From NCBI GenBank assembly GCA_038235385.1, contig JBBSTY010000013.1, positions 1 to 42,464 on the forward strand: DNA of 42,464 bases. Direction: 5' to 3'. Shown one piece after another: positions 1-7,092 of the stretch. Position numbers and translations under genes: made by a program. Under the pieces are notes generated by a model, which was not told the origin of the DNA, ran no database searches, and was given only the letters and a program-made list of their open reading frames with translations. This DNA comes from JBBSTY01 sp038235385. Its GTDB lineage: Bacteria > Actinomycetota > Acidimicrobiia > Acidimicrobiales > Acidimicrobilacustridaceae. The stretch's first letter is position 1; each line of letters begins with the position of its first letter.

Positions 1-1
1 C

Positions 2-715
2 ATCGAGACGTTCACCGGGTTGCCAGGATCGGCGATGACCAACGCCGACACCGACATCCGTCTCGGCCACCACGCGACCCTCGCCCACCATCGGATCCAG
101 TCCGAGGCGGCCGGTGCCACCCACCTCGGCCACACCCGGGTCCTCCAGGGCGCCGAGTCGCGCTACGAGGCGACCTCGATCATGTTCGGGGCCGACATCG
201 CTCGCCACGCCATCGACGTCATCCTGGCGGAGCCCCACGCCCACACCGCGCTCACCGGTCTCTACCACCCCGTCGGCAACCAACGACACGACACCACCGT
301 GTGCGTCGACCACGCCGCCTCCGGCGGCTCGAGCACGCAGCTGTTCAAGGGGGTCGTGGACGATCACGCCCGCGGCGCGTTCTCCGGGCGCATCATCGTG
401 CGTCCCGGGACGGTCGCCACCGACGCCCACCAGAGCAACCACAACCTGGTGCTCCAGCCCACCGCGCAGGCCGACAGCCGCCCGTGGCTCGAGATCTTCG
501 CCGACGACGTGCGGTGCACCCACGGTGCCACCGTCGGTCGTCTCGACGACGACGCCCTCTTCTACCTCCGGAGCCGAGGCATCCCCGTCGCCGAGAGCCG
601 GGCGATGCTGATCGACGCGTTCATCGGCGAGATCATCGCCACCCTCGAGCCGGCATCGCTCCGCGAGCACCTCGAGGCGACCATGCAACCCGTCGCCGAG
701 AACGGCCGCCCATGA
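2..715 (+). CDS. sufD: SufD, Fe-S cluster assembly scaffold protein (5' end outside window)
   Basis: The frame is open from the first complete codon (position 2), so the gene starts upstream of the window; about 237 C-terminal residues are present. SufD works with SufB and SufC in the SUF scaffold that builds Fe-S clusters in the cytoplasm. Seen: the beta-helix core with regularly spaced His-rich strands, and the C-terminal block CTHGATVG followed by LDDDALFYLRSRGI. The CTHGATVG form is typical of SufD; SufB usually has a CSHEATV-like form. The stop codon overlaps the ATG of sufT by four bases (ATGA), which points to translational coupling in a suf operon. The ATG at 53 lies inside the conserved part and is not a start. 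Confidence 0.9.
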   Translation: METFTGLPGSAMTNADTDIRLGHHATLAHHRIQSEAAGATHLGHTRVLQGAESRYEATSIMFGADIARHAIDVILAEPHAHTALTGLYHPVGNQRHDTTVCVDHAASGGSSTQLFKGVVDDHARGAFSGRIIVRPGTVATDAHQSNHNLVLQPTAQADSRPWLEIFADDVRCTHGATVGRLDDDALFYLRSRGIPVAESRAMLIDAFIGEIIATLEPASLREHLEATMQPVAENGRP

Positions 716-1254
716 CCACCCCGGAACCGACGGTGCTCACCCGCGACTGCGTCGCCACCACCGTCCCCTACGGCGAATCGGTGGTCCTCGACGCTGGCGG
801 CGAGGTCCACATCGTCCAACAGCTCGGCGGCAGCATCACCGTGCGCACCGAGTTCGGCCTGCTCCTGCGCATCGACGGCCACGACGCCGACGCGCTCGGC
901 CTCGACGCGCCCACGGCGGTCGCGCACGCGGTCGACGGCGACTTCGACATCGATCAGGTCAACGCCGTGCTCGACACCATCTACGACCCCGAGATCCCCA
1001 TCAGCATCCTCGAGCTCGGTCTGGTCTACCGATGCGAGGCGATCGAGCTGGAGGACGGTCGCCGGCGCGTCGAGATCGACATGACCATGACCGCACCGGG
1101 CTGCGGGATGGGCGACGTCCTGAGCGGCGACGCCACCCGCGCGGTGGAAGCCCTCCCCGGGGTCGACGAGGTCGAGGTCACCCTCGTGTGGGATCCGCCG
1201 TGGAGCATGCACCGCATCAGCGAGGCCGCCCGACTCCAGCTCGGGCTCCTCTGA
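712..1254 (+). CDS. sufT: SufT-like Fe-S assembly protein (MIP18/DUF59 family)
   Basis: This 180-residue protein has two parts. The N-terminal part (about 8-75) carries LTRDCVAT and QQLGGSITV, the pattern of the SufT N-terminal extension. The C-terminal DUF59/MIP18 domain (about 80-175) contains DPEIPISILELGLVY and the cysteine block TAPGCGMG. Members of this family are thought to help Fe-S cluster maturation or transfer. The start at 712 overlaps the sufD stop (ATGA), so the pair is surely one operon. DUF59 proteins are also found as PaaD in phenylacetate oxygenation; the N-terminal extension and the suf context favour SufT. Confidence 0.88.
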   Translation: MTTPEPTVLTRDCVATTVPYGESVVLDAGGEVHIVQQLGGSITVRTEFGLLLRIDGHDADALGLDAPTAVAHAVDGDFDIDQVNAVLDTIYDPEIPISILELGLVYRCEAIELEDGRRRVEIDMTMTAPGCGMGDVLSGDATRAVEALPGVDEVEVTLVWDPPWSMHRISEAARLQLGLL

Positions 1255-1272
1255 CCCCACCGCCGGGCGAGC

Positions 1273-1322
1273 CGGGCGGGAGCGGACCGTGAGCCCTGCG
1301 ACTCGGCCCTGGCTCCCGCCCG
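1273..1322. terminator. Large inverted repeat between convergent sufT and peroxiredoxin genes
   Basis: CGGGCGGGAGC at 1273-1283 is perfectly complementary to GCTCCCGCCCG at 1312-1322, giving an 11-bp GC-only stem with a 28-nt loop. It lies between two convergent stop codons. It could terminate transcription from both sides, although no T-tract follows. Confidence 0.45.
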
Positions 1323-1341
1323 TCCGCAGCGGCTGCTCGGA

Positions 1342-1977
1342 TCAGCGGTTGGGCTGAGGCGTGGTGCGCAGGTACGGCTTGAGGGTCGTGAATCCCTTGG
1401 GGAACTTCTCGGCGGCGTCCTCGTCGGACACGGCCGGCGAGATGATGACGTCGTCGCCGTCGTTCCAGTTCACGGGCGTCGAGACGGGGAACTCCGAGCT
1501 CAGCTGCAGCCCGTCGAGCACCCGGATGATCTCGTCGATGTTGCGACCGATCGACGCCGGATAGGTCAGGGTCAGGCGGACGGTCTTGTCGGGGGCGATG
1601 ACGAAGACGGTCCGCACCGTCGCCGTCGCGATGGCCTTGGGATGGATCATCCCGTACAGCCCGGCCACCGTGCGCTCCTCGTCTCCCACGAGTGGGAAGT
1701 TGAGCGCCGTCCCCTGGGTCTCGGCGATGTCGGCCGACCATCCCCGGTGGGACTCGACGTCGTCGACGCTCACCCCGATCAGCTTGGTGTTGCGCTTGGT
1801 GAACTCGTCCTTGCGGGTGGCGAAGGCGCCGAGCTCGGTGGTGCAGACCGGCGTGTAGTCCGCCGGATGGGAGAAGAGGATCCCCCAGCTGTCGCCGAGG
1901 TAGTCGTGCAGGGAGAGCTCGCCGTCGGTGGTGTCAGCGGTGAAGTCGGGAGCGGTGTCGCCCAGTTGGATCGTCAT
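1342..1977 (-). CDS. 1-Cys peroxiredoxin (Prx6/AhpC-TSA family)
   Basis: This 211-residue thiol peroxidase reduces hydrogen and alkyl peroxides. Seen: the active-site block HPADYTPVCTTELG with the peroxidatic Cys45, and the arginine-containing strand block after it. There is no second cysteine anywhere in the protein, so it is a 1-Cys enzyme that needs an external thiol for recycling. The length and the C-terminal extension (FPVSTPVNW, then KFPKGF) fit the Prx6 subfamily (about 210-220 residues). The ATG at 1977 begins the family's usual N-terminus (MTIQLGDTAPDF); the frame extends 53 codons further upstream without family similarity. It is a single gene, with an inverted repeat over its probable promoter. 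Confidence 0.93.
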   Translation of the reverse strand: MTIQLGDTAPDFTADTTDGELSLHDYLGDSWGILFSHPADYTPVCTTELGAFATRKDEFTKRNTKLIGVSVDDVESHRGWSADIAETQGTALNFPLVGDEERTVAGLYGMIHPKAIATATVRTVFVIAPDKTVRLTLTYPASIGRNIDEIIRVLDGLQLSSEFPVSTPVNWNDGDDVIISPAVSDEDAAEKFPKGFTTLKPYLRTTPQPNR

Positions 1978-1994
1978 GGTGTGGTTGCGCTTTC

Positions 1995-2017
1995 TTCTCG
2001 TGGATACGAGAACAATA
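1995..2017 (-). promoter_or_regulatory. Candidate operator and -10 of the peroxiredoxin gene
   Basis: TTCTCG (1995-2000) and CGAGAA (2007-2012) form a perfect 6-bp inverted repeat with a 6-base spacer. On the minus strand it abuts and overlaps a TATTGT hexamer (2017-2012), a possible -10. A repressor or redox regulator bound here would sit on the -10/+1 region. The regulator is unknown. Confidence 0.35.
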
Positions 2018-2119
2018 CCGGCGGGCGCCAATAGTTGACCAATCAGGTCGGGATTGTCCGACGACCTACACCGGCGTCCCGCTGGGATCCTGGCCGGCCG
2101 CAGATGCGTTCTGCTGCGA

Positions 2120-2125
2120 TAGGCT
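2120..2125 (+). promoter_or_regulatory. Probable -10 box (TAGGCT) upstream of the small membrane protein
   Basis: TAGGCT matches the TAnnnT form seen before several other genes in this window. It would place a transcript start near 2132, about 55 bases before the ATG at 2187. Confidence 0.35.
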
Positions 2126-2186
2126 GGAACGTTCATGTCTCTTGGTCACATCGACCGTCTCATGATCCGAAGCGAGGACTGCACCC

Positions 2187-2522
2187 ATGGCCACCCCACT
2201 TCGTCAGCCGGAGGTTGATCGATCTCACGATCGAACCCGACTCGTTGCGGTGTCCGAGACCGCTGACCAGGCTGCGGGAGGTGCCGGCACTCGCCCTGCG
2301 GACGAGATCGCCGAGGAGGTCCCGTTCGAGAGCGGCCTGCTGAAGACGGCAGCCATCGGCGGGACGATCGGGTTCGTCATCGTGTTCGTGCTCGCCGGCC
2401 TGAGCCTGTACTACATGGCCCAGACCGAGGTCCTCGAGGCGATCGCCGGCGCGGTGTTCGTGGGCGCCTTCGGCGGGCTCGGCGGTGGGGCCATGATGGC
2501 CGCATCCCTGCATCAGCACTGA
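2187..2522 (+). CDS. Small membrane protein of unknown function
   Basis: This is a 111-residue protein I do not recognise. The N-terminal 50 residues are polar and acidic. The C-terminal half is hydrophobic, with one clear membrane span (about 55-78, AAIGGTIGFVIVFVLAGLSL) and a second glycine-rich segment (about 86-105, GAVFVGAFGGLGGGAMM) that may form a second span. The start at 2187 is supported by GAGGA (2174-2178) eight bases upstream. It is a single gene that converges on the ACP-like gene and is separated from it by a strong hairpin. Confidence 0.7.
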   Translation: MATPLRQPEVDRSHDRTRLVAVSETADQAAGGAGTRPADEIAEEVPFESGLLKTAAIGGTIGFVIVFVLAGLSLYYMAQTEVLEAIAGAVFVGAFGGLGGGAMMAASLHQH

Positions 2523-2537
2523 CGGCGTTCCGCCACG

Positions 2538-2576
2538 TCGCCCACCGGGGGCCCGACACGGGTCCTCGGTGGGCGA
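2538..2576. terminator. Bidirectional hairpin between convergent genes
   Basis: TCGCCCACCG (2538-2547) pairs perfectly with CGGTGGGCGA (2567-2576), and the inner bases can pair further (CCCG with CGGG). It lies just after the stop at 2522 and near the opposing stop at 2587. The stem is strong but no T-tract follows. Confidence 0.55.
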
Positions 2577-2586
2577 TGGGGCGCGC

Positions 2587-2907
2587 TCAGGACGAGGTGG
2601 ACCGATCCCCACCGTCGGGTTGGCACAACCGGGCGAACGCCTGGGCCAACTCGCCGACGGTGTCGGCCTCACGGAACGCCTCGAGGCAGACGTCGATGTC
2701 CTCGAGCACGAGCGTGCGTTCGCCGAACTCCTCGGCGGTCGCATCCCACAGCTCCAACAGGGCGCCGTCGTCGTCGACGCCGACCGACGCGAGCACCAGG
2801 TCCTCGAGCGTCGACGCAGGATCGGTGTCGACCAGGATCGAACCGATCAGCTCGACGATGTCGGCGGCCGTGACCGCGTCGCGCCGGCTGTGGGTCTCAG
2901 CGGGCAC
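2587..2907 (-). CDS. Acyl-carrier-like protein lacking the carrier serine, unknown function
   Basis: This is a 106-residue acidic protein. Its middle 75 residues follow the layout of acyl carrier proteins: a first helix (AADIVELIGSILVDTD), the VGVDDDGALLELWDATAEEFG block where an ACP has LG-DSL-helix II, and a last helix (ADTVGELAQAFARL). The position of the phosphopantetheine serine is filled by Asp/Gly (DDDG), so it could not carry an acyl group in the normal way. The ACP likeness is my own pattern match and is tentative. The start is GTG at 2907, 12 bases after the ferredoxin stop, so the two genes probably form an operon. It may act as a protein-binding partner, but no function can be assigned. 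Confidence 0.5.
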   Translation of the reverse strand: MPAETHSRRDAVTAADIVELIGSILVDTDPASTLEDLVLASVGVDDDGALLELWDATAEEFGERTLVLEDIDVCLEAFREADTVGELAQAFARLCQPDGGDRSTSS

Positions 2908-2919
2908 GGCTCATCTCGA

Positions 2920-3183
2920 TCAGTCGACCTCGATGAAGATGCACTCGCCCGGGCACTCCTCGGCGGCTTCGATGACGCGCTCGACGCCGCCGTCGGGGAT
3001 GCGGGCCATGCCTTCGGACCCGGCCGGGTTGTTGGTGCCGTCGAAGCGGACCTCGGTGCCGAAGTTGGCGGCCGACTCCATCACGTAGAACAGGCCGTCG
3101 TCCTGGCCGAAGAACACGTCGGGCGCGATCTCCTCGCAGAGGCCATCGCCGGTGCAGAGGTCCTGATCGATCCAAACCTTCAT
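2920..3183 (-). CDS. Ferredoxin, CxxDxxC type (3Fe-4S or Asp-ligated 4Fe-4S)
   Basis: This 87-residue soluble electron carrier has the cluster motif C10-TG-D13-GL-C16, with the last ligand in CP at C77; C81 is an extra cysteine. The usual second cysteine is replaced by Asp13. In known ferredoxins this gives a 3Fe-4S cluster or a 4Fe-4S cluster with an aspartate ligand (as in Pyrococcus furiosus ferredoxin). Actinobacterial proteins of this type often serve P450s or other oxygenases. About 30 residues between the two motif halves (NFGTEVRFDGTNNPAG) form an insertion compared with minimal forms. The ATG at 3183 is chosen because AAGGAG sits seven bases upstream; a GTG at 3189 lies inside that spacer. 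Confidence 0.9.
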   Translation of the reverse strand: MKVWIDQDLCTGDGLCEEIAPDVFFGQDDGLFYVMESAANFGTEVRFDGTNNPAGSEGMARIPDGGVERVIEAAEECPGECIFIEVD

Positions 3184-3235
3184 CGACACTCCTTCGCTTC
3201 TCCGAACCAGACGTCCGGGGTCGTCCCTTGTTTCC

Positions 3236-3251
3236 TCTAGTCTAGGCTAGA
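3236..3251. promoter_or_regulatory. CTAG-rich imperfect palindrome upstream of the ferredoxin
   Basis: The 16-base sequence TCTAGTCTAGGCTAGA matches its own reverse complement at 14 of 16 positions and holds three CTAG tetramers. CTAG is rare in most bacterial genomes. It lies 53 bases upstream of the ferredoxin start and 160 bases before the glycosylase, a good position for an operator. Confidence 0.4.
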
Positions 3252-3410
3252 ACTAACGCGATCCGACGGGGTACGGATGGGACCGAACCAGCTGATCACG
3301 ATCGAGCCGCTCGCGGCGAACCCGGTCACCCGCCTCGTCGGTCTGGCGGTCGTTGCCGGAGAGGCTAGCCGTGCCCACGACCGCTCCGGCCAGGTCGGCC
3401 GCCGGATGCC

Positions 3411-4418
3411 GTGGTGACCCGGGCGCCCGGCGCCATCGGCCACGTCCAGCGCGTCGTCGAGCTGCGACCGGTCGGCCCCTACCGGCTCGACCTGACCGTC
3501 TGGGCCCTGCGACGCCGCGCCCACAACCGCCTCGATGCCTGGGACGGGCGGTACCGGCGTGGGCTCCTGCTCGACGACCAGCCCGCCACCATCGAGGTGC
3601 ACCAGGACAGCTCAGCACCGGCACCGGCACCGGCGCCGTCGCTGACCCTCACCGTCACCACGAGCGGGGAGATCTCGCCGGCGCAGCTCGACGCGGCGGT
3701 GGGTGCGACCGAGCGGCTCCTCGGTCTCGGCACCAACCTCCAGGGCTTCTACGACGTCGCCGATCGAGATGCCCACCTGCGACCGCTGAAGGATCGGTTC
3801 CTCGGCGTCCGCCCGCCGCGGTTCCCCACGTTGTTCGAGGCGTTGGCGAACGCCGTCGCCAACCAGCAGCTCACCCTCGAGGTGGGCATCGAGCTGCTCA
3901 ACCGCCTGACCGACGCGTTCGGCATCGTGACCCCGCATCCCGACCACCCCACGAGGACCTTCGCGCCGCCCGAGGCCATCGCCGGCTCCTCCACAGGGCC
4001 GCTCCGGGACCTGGGCTTCAGCACCCGCAAGGCCGAGTACCTGATCGGTCTGGCGGAGGCGGTCCTCACCGACGAGATCGACGCGGAGGCGCTCGACGCG
4101 GCGGAGCGACCCGACGCGACCGAGCAGCTGACGGCGCTCCGCGGCATCGGGCGGTGGTCCGCCGAGTACGTGCTGCTCCGGGGCCTGGGTCGGCTCGACG
4201 TCTTCCCCGGCGACGACGTCGGCGCACGCAACAAGCTCGAGCGGTTCCTCGACCTCGGCGCACCGCCGGACTACGCGCAGATCATCTCGATCCTCGAACC
4301 GTGGCGTCCCTTCGCCGGGATGGTGTACTTCCACCTCCTCCTCGACGGCCTGGCCGAGCGGGGCGTGCTCGACGACACCCCGGACCGACGAGCTCAGAGC
4401 TCGACGGGCTCGCTGTAG
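3411..4418 (+). CDS. AlkA-like DNA glycosylase (HhH-GPD superfamily)
   Basis: This 335-residue protein should remove alkylated bases such as 3-methyladenine in base-excision repair. Seen: an N-terminal part (about 1-105) that fits the AlkA N-domain, a helical core beginning at about 140 (FPTLFEALANAVANQQLT), the helix-hairpin-helix LRGIGRWSAEYVLL, and the catalytic-Asp region DVFPGDDVGARN. The start is GTG at 3411 or the next GTG at 3414; a three-codon ATG-CCG-TGG-TGA frame overlaps the latter. A short Ala-Pro run (about 70-76) lies in the N-domain. The 3' end overlaps the opposing Rieske gene by 25 bases, so the tails are antisense to each other. Confidence 0.87.
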   Translation: MVTRAPGAIGHVQRVVELRPVGPYRLDLTVWALRRRAHNRLDAWDGRYRRGLLLDDQPATIEVHQDSSAPAPAPAPSLTLTVTTSGEISPAQLDAAVGATERLLGLGTNLQGFYDVADRDAHLRPLKDRFLGVRPPRFPTLFEALANAVANQQLTLEVGIELLNRLTDAFGIVTPHPDHPTRTFAPPEAIAGSSTGPLRDLGFSTRKAEYLIGLAEAVLTDEIDAEALDAAERPDATEQLTALRGIGRWSAEYVLLRGLGRLDVFPGDDVGARNKLERFLDLGAPPDYAQIISILEPWRPFAGMVYFHLLLDGLAERGVLDDTPDRRAQSSTGSL

Positions 4419-5431
4419 AACTGCCGGGACCAGTTGCGGTGGGCGATGATGCCCGACTCGCTCTTGGTGAGGACGGGGAGCGGCCGGTAGATCTTGTTCT
4501 CCCAGATGGGGATGTCCTGGGACACACCGCTGCTGAACTGCTCGGCGAAGAAGGCGGCGCCCGCGTCGCCGGACTCGGTCGGCACGGTGAACATCCATCG
4601 GACGTGCACGTTGTCGCCGTCGATGGGCGTGACCGACGAGACGAAGGTGAGCATGCCCGGCACGCGCACCACGCCGAGCCCCAGCCCGAAGGTCTCGCGT
4701 TCGAGACCGGGGCTCTTCACCGACTTGTAGGTGCCGTCGATGACCTCCTCGCCGTCGGGGATGCCCTCGGTGCCGTGGACGTACTGGAAGTGGGCGAAGT
4801 CGTGGTTGTTCTCGGCCATCTCCTGGCACGACGTCGAGATCCAGAACTCCTTCAGCAGCGGCGCCGTCCACGCCGGGTCGTCCGTCTCGGGGACGACGGG
4901 CAGCTCGAAGAACGGCTCACCCTCGGTGAGGTGGTGCCACGCCCAGATCGCGCCGCCTCGCTCGATGACCGGGTAGGCACGCACGCGCGCCCGGGCAGGG
5001 ATGCGCTCGCCCGGACCGTAGGGGATCTCGGTGCAGGCACCGCTCTCGCCATCGAAGCACCAGCCGTGGAAGGCGCAGCGGAGGTTGGCGCCCTCGATCC
5101 GACTGCCGACGCCGAGGTGGGCACCGAGGTGCGGGCAGTAGGCGTCGATGAGCCGGGCATCGCCGTCGTCGGTGCGGAAGAGTACGAGGTCGCGGCCGAA
5201 GTAGTGCAGGGCCTGCACCTCACCCGCGACGATGTCGGCGCCCATGGCGACGACGAACCAACCGTTCGGGATGGGGAACGGGAACCGGTCGACCACCGTG
5301 CGCACCCGCAGGCGGGGCGTGGTGGGATCGAGCAGCGAGAGGTTCCGCGGCATGGGCAACCCCACCCCGTCCCAGCCACCTTCGATGTCGGGTGCGACGG
5401 CGCCGATCGAGTCCGGTCGGGTGTCGGTCAT
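4394..5431 (-). CDS. Rieske non-heme iron oxygenase, KshA-like
   Basis: This 345-residue oxygenase component has two metal sites. The Rieske [2Fe-2S] ligands are C99-P-H101 (YCPHLGAHLG) and C119-A-F-H122 (CAFHGW). The mononuclear iron site is N208, D211, H214 and H219 (ENNHDFAHFQYVHG). This pattern is closest to 3-ketosteroid 9-alpha-hydroxylase KshA and related one-ring or steroid oxygenases. No flavin reductase partner lies next to it; the ferredoxin at 2920 is a different type. The start at 5431 has GGAGAT just upstream. It follows the SDR gene by 11 bases, so they form an operon. The true substrate is unknown. Confidence 0.9.
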   Translation of the reverse strand: MTDTRPDSIGAVAPDIEGGWDGVGLPMPRNLSLLDPTTPRLRVRTVVDRFPFPIPNGWFVVAMGADIVAGEVQALHYFGRDLVLFRTDDGDARLIDAYCPHLGAHLGVGSRIEGANLRCAFHGWCFDGESGACTEIPYGPGERIPARARVRAYPVIERGGAIWAWHHLTEGEPFFELPVVPETDDPAWTAPLLKEFWISTSCQEMAENNHDFAHFQYVHGTEGIPDGEEVIDGTYKSVKSPGLERETFGLGLGVVRVPGMLTFVSSVTPIDGDNVHVRWMFTVPTESGDAGAAFFAEQFSSGVSQDIPIWENKIYRPLPVLTKSESGIIAHRNWSRQFYSEPVEL

Positions 5432-5442
5432 GTGATCTCCGA

Positions 5443-6318
5443 TCAGAGTCCGGTGACGTGGAGGAACGGTTCCCGGCGGTCGATGATCGCCTCGGCGCGC
5501 GCCCGCACGTCGTCGTCCATCAGACCATCGGGGAGGATCCAGAAGCGCTCGGTGAGGATGCCGTCGACCACCCACCCGGCGACGTCCTCGAGCGGCAGGA
5601 TCGGAACCTCGCGTCCCTGCTCGGACATCAGGTCCCGGAACGCGGCGGCGGTCATGCCGGGCCGGGACCGGGGCCGCTCACGCTCGAGCGAGTCGGGACG
5701 GTTGCGGTCGGCGGTCCACAGCCCCGTGAGCAGCAGACCACCGGCCGGCAGGAGGACCGACGCGCCGATCGCCGAGCCGAGCTCGCCGAGCTGGTGGGCG
5801 ACGCACTCGGTCAGGGTGACCACCGCTGCCTTGGATGCGGCGTAGACACCGGCGCTCGGCATGGCCACCAACCCGCCGTCGGTGGACGACGTGTTGACCA
5901 CGTGGCCCGGTTGGCCGTGCTCGACCATGTGGGGCAGGAACACGTTGATCCCGTTGGCCACGCCGAACACGTTGACCTCGAAGGTCCAGCGCCAGTCGTT
6001 CGGGGTGTTGAGCCACAGCTGGGGCTCGGCCGGCGGACCGACCCCGGCGTTGTTGCACAGCACGTGGACGGGCCCGAACCGCTCGCGTGCCGCGTCGCAC
6101 AGCGCCTGCACGGAGTCGATGTCGGTGACGTCGGTGCGCACCCCGATCGCCGGTGACCCGCCGGCGACCACCGCGTCGGTGGCCTCGCCCAGCGCGCCGG
6201 GCTCGATGTCGGCGAGCACGACGTTCATGCCCTCGGCGGCGAACCGCTCGACCATGGCGCGGCCGATCCCGCTCGCTGCCCCGGTCACGACCGCTGTCCG
6301 TCCGCTCAGTGCATCCAC
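5443..6318 (-). CDS. Short-chain dehydrogenase/reductase (classical SDR)
   Basis: This 291-residue NAD(P)-dependent oxidoreductase has the classical motifs: TGAASGIG at 12-19 (cofactor loop), NNAG at 89-92, a serine in NTSST (142-146) and Y159-xxx-K163 (YAASK). ADIEP after the second strand gives Asp37 and suggests NAD(H) preference. The C-terminal part is longer than in the smallest SDRs. The start is GTG at 6318, with GAGGGGG six bases upstream; upstream codons lie in the divergent promoter. It is the first gene of the SDR-Rieske operon and probably oxidises or reduces an alcohol/ketone intermediate of the same pathway. Confidence 0.9.
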   Translation of the reverse strand: MDALSGRTAVVTGAASGIGRAMVERFAAEGMNVVLADIEPGALGEATDAVVAGGSPAIGVRTDVTDIDSVQALCDAARERFGPVHVLCNNAGVGPPAEPQLWLNTPNDWRWTFEVNVFGVANGINVFLPHMVEHGQPGHVVNTSSTDGGLVAMPSAGVYAASKAAVVTLTECVAHQLGELGSAIGASVLLPAGGLLLTGLWTADRNRPDSLERERPRSRPGMTAAAFRDLMSEQGREVPILPLEDVAGWVVDGILTERFWILPDGLMDDDVRARAEAIIDRREPFLHVTGL

Positions 6319-6403
6319 GTGGTCCCCCTCGTCCCCCTTATTATCATGTTGGCGTATGAATATCATGGGGGGCCAGTCCGACCCGACCAGAGGTGGAGAT
6401 CCG
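6319..6403. promoter_or_regulatory. Divergent promoter of the catabolic cluster with TATCATG repeats
   Basis: This 85-base region separates the two divergent operons and holds a local AT-rich patch (6338-6367). TATCATG occurs twice in the same direction (6342-6348 and 6361-6367, 19 bases apart). TATTAT (6339-6344) could be the plus-strand -10, and TGATAAT on the minus strand the other -10. GGTGGAGAT (6392-6400) is the ribosome site for the EthD gene. The TetR gene at the end of the cluster is a likely regulator. Confidence 0.5.
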
Positions 6404-6691
6404 ATGATCACGTTCAGCGTCCTGTACCCGTCGACCGACGGTGCGACCTTCGACCACGACTACTACCGCGACTCGCACGTGCCGCTCGCCCTGCGCACCT
6501 GGGGGCTCGACCACGCCGTGATCGAGAAGGGCATCGACGGCCCCTACGTCGCCGCCGTCCACTTCCGGTTCGAGAGCCTCGACGCCATGGGGGCGGCGCT
6601 GTCGGCACCCGGCACCGCCGACGTGCAGGCCGACGTGGCGAACTACACGACGATCGAGCCCGTCCACCAGACCAGCGAGGTCGTGGCATGA
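6404..6691 (+). CDS. EthD-family protein
   Basis: This 95-residue protein is a ferredoxin-like fold member of the EthD family (dimeric alpha/beta barrel). The family trait seen is the N-terminal strand then the Tyr/His block DHDYYRDSHVPLALRTWGL, followed by the C-terminal strand region. EthD proteins accompany oxygenase pathways and polyketide-type ring chemistry; several act as small catalysts or as helper proteins with unclear activity. ATG 6404 is supported by GGTGGAGAT; an in-frame ATG at 6365 has no ribosome site. The stop overlaps the next start (ATGA), so the gene is coupled to the VOC gene. Confidence 0.85.
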   Translation: MITFSVLYPSTDGATFDHDYYRDSHVPLALRTWGLDHAVIEKGIDGPYVAAVHFRFESLDAMGAALSAPGTADVQADVANYTTIEPVHQTSEVVA

Positions 6692-7092
6692 CCACCTGGC
6701 TCGGCCAGTACTGCATCAACGTCACCGACCTCGAGCGCACGGTCGCGTTCTACGAGGCGCTCGGCCTGACGTGCACCAGCCGCACCGAGATCGACCACGC
6801 CTTCGAGGCCATCGTCGAGCACCCCGACAAGGGCTCGACCATGCAGCTCGCCCAGCAGAAGGACCAGGACGGCCCCATCGATCTGGGCTCGTCGCTGTGG
6901 AAGCTCTACGTGAACACCGACGACATCGACACCACCTACCAGGCGGCGATCGCCCACGGGGCCACCAGCATCTCGGCACCCGAGCGCCTCGAACGCTGGC
7001 CGGTGTCGATCGCCTTCGTGACCGATCCCGACGGCTACCAGGTCGAGATCGTCCAGCGCCACCCGTGGCGCGAGCTCGGGGAGGAGACATGA
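6688..7092 (+). CDS. VOC-superfamily protein (glyoxalase/bleomycin-resistance/dioxygenase fold)
   Basis: This 134-residue protein carries two beta-alpha-beta-beta-beta units. Seen: YCINVTDLERTVAFYEALGL in the first unit and VTDPDGYQVEIVQRH in the second. The glutamate of VEIVQ fits a metal ligand, but the usual first-unit histidine is not evident (YCINV instead), so metal chemistry is uncertain. The position between EthD and amidohydrolase genes, with four-base overlaps on both sides, marks it as part of the same catabolic operon. It could be a small ring-cleaving dioxygenase, an isomerase or a lyase. Confidence 0.82.
   Translation: MTTWLGQYCINVTDLERTVAFYEALGLTCTSRTEIDHAFEAIVEHPDKGSTMQLAQQKDQDGPIDLGSSLWKLYVNTDDIDTTYQAAIAHGATSISAPERLERWPVSIAFVTDPDGYQVEIVQRHPWRELGEET

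Noticed and set aside
2135..2218. 27-codon leader frame before the small membrane protein
   Set aside because: Its stop overlaps a TTG that is not in the frame of the gene, and the gene's ATG at 2187 has its own ribosome site.
3353..5845. An 830-codon plus-strand frame through the glycosylase and the Rieske gene
   Set aside because: It crosses two well-supported genes on other frames or strands and has no recognisable motif.
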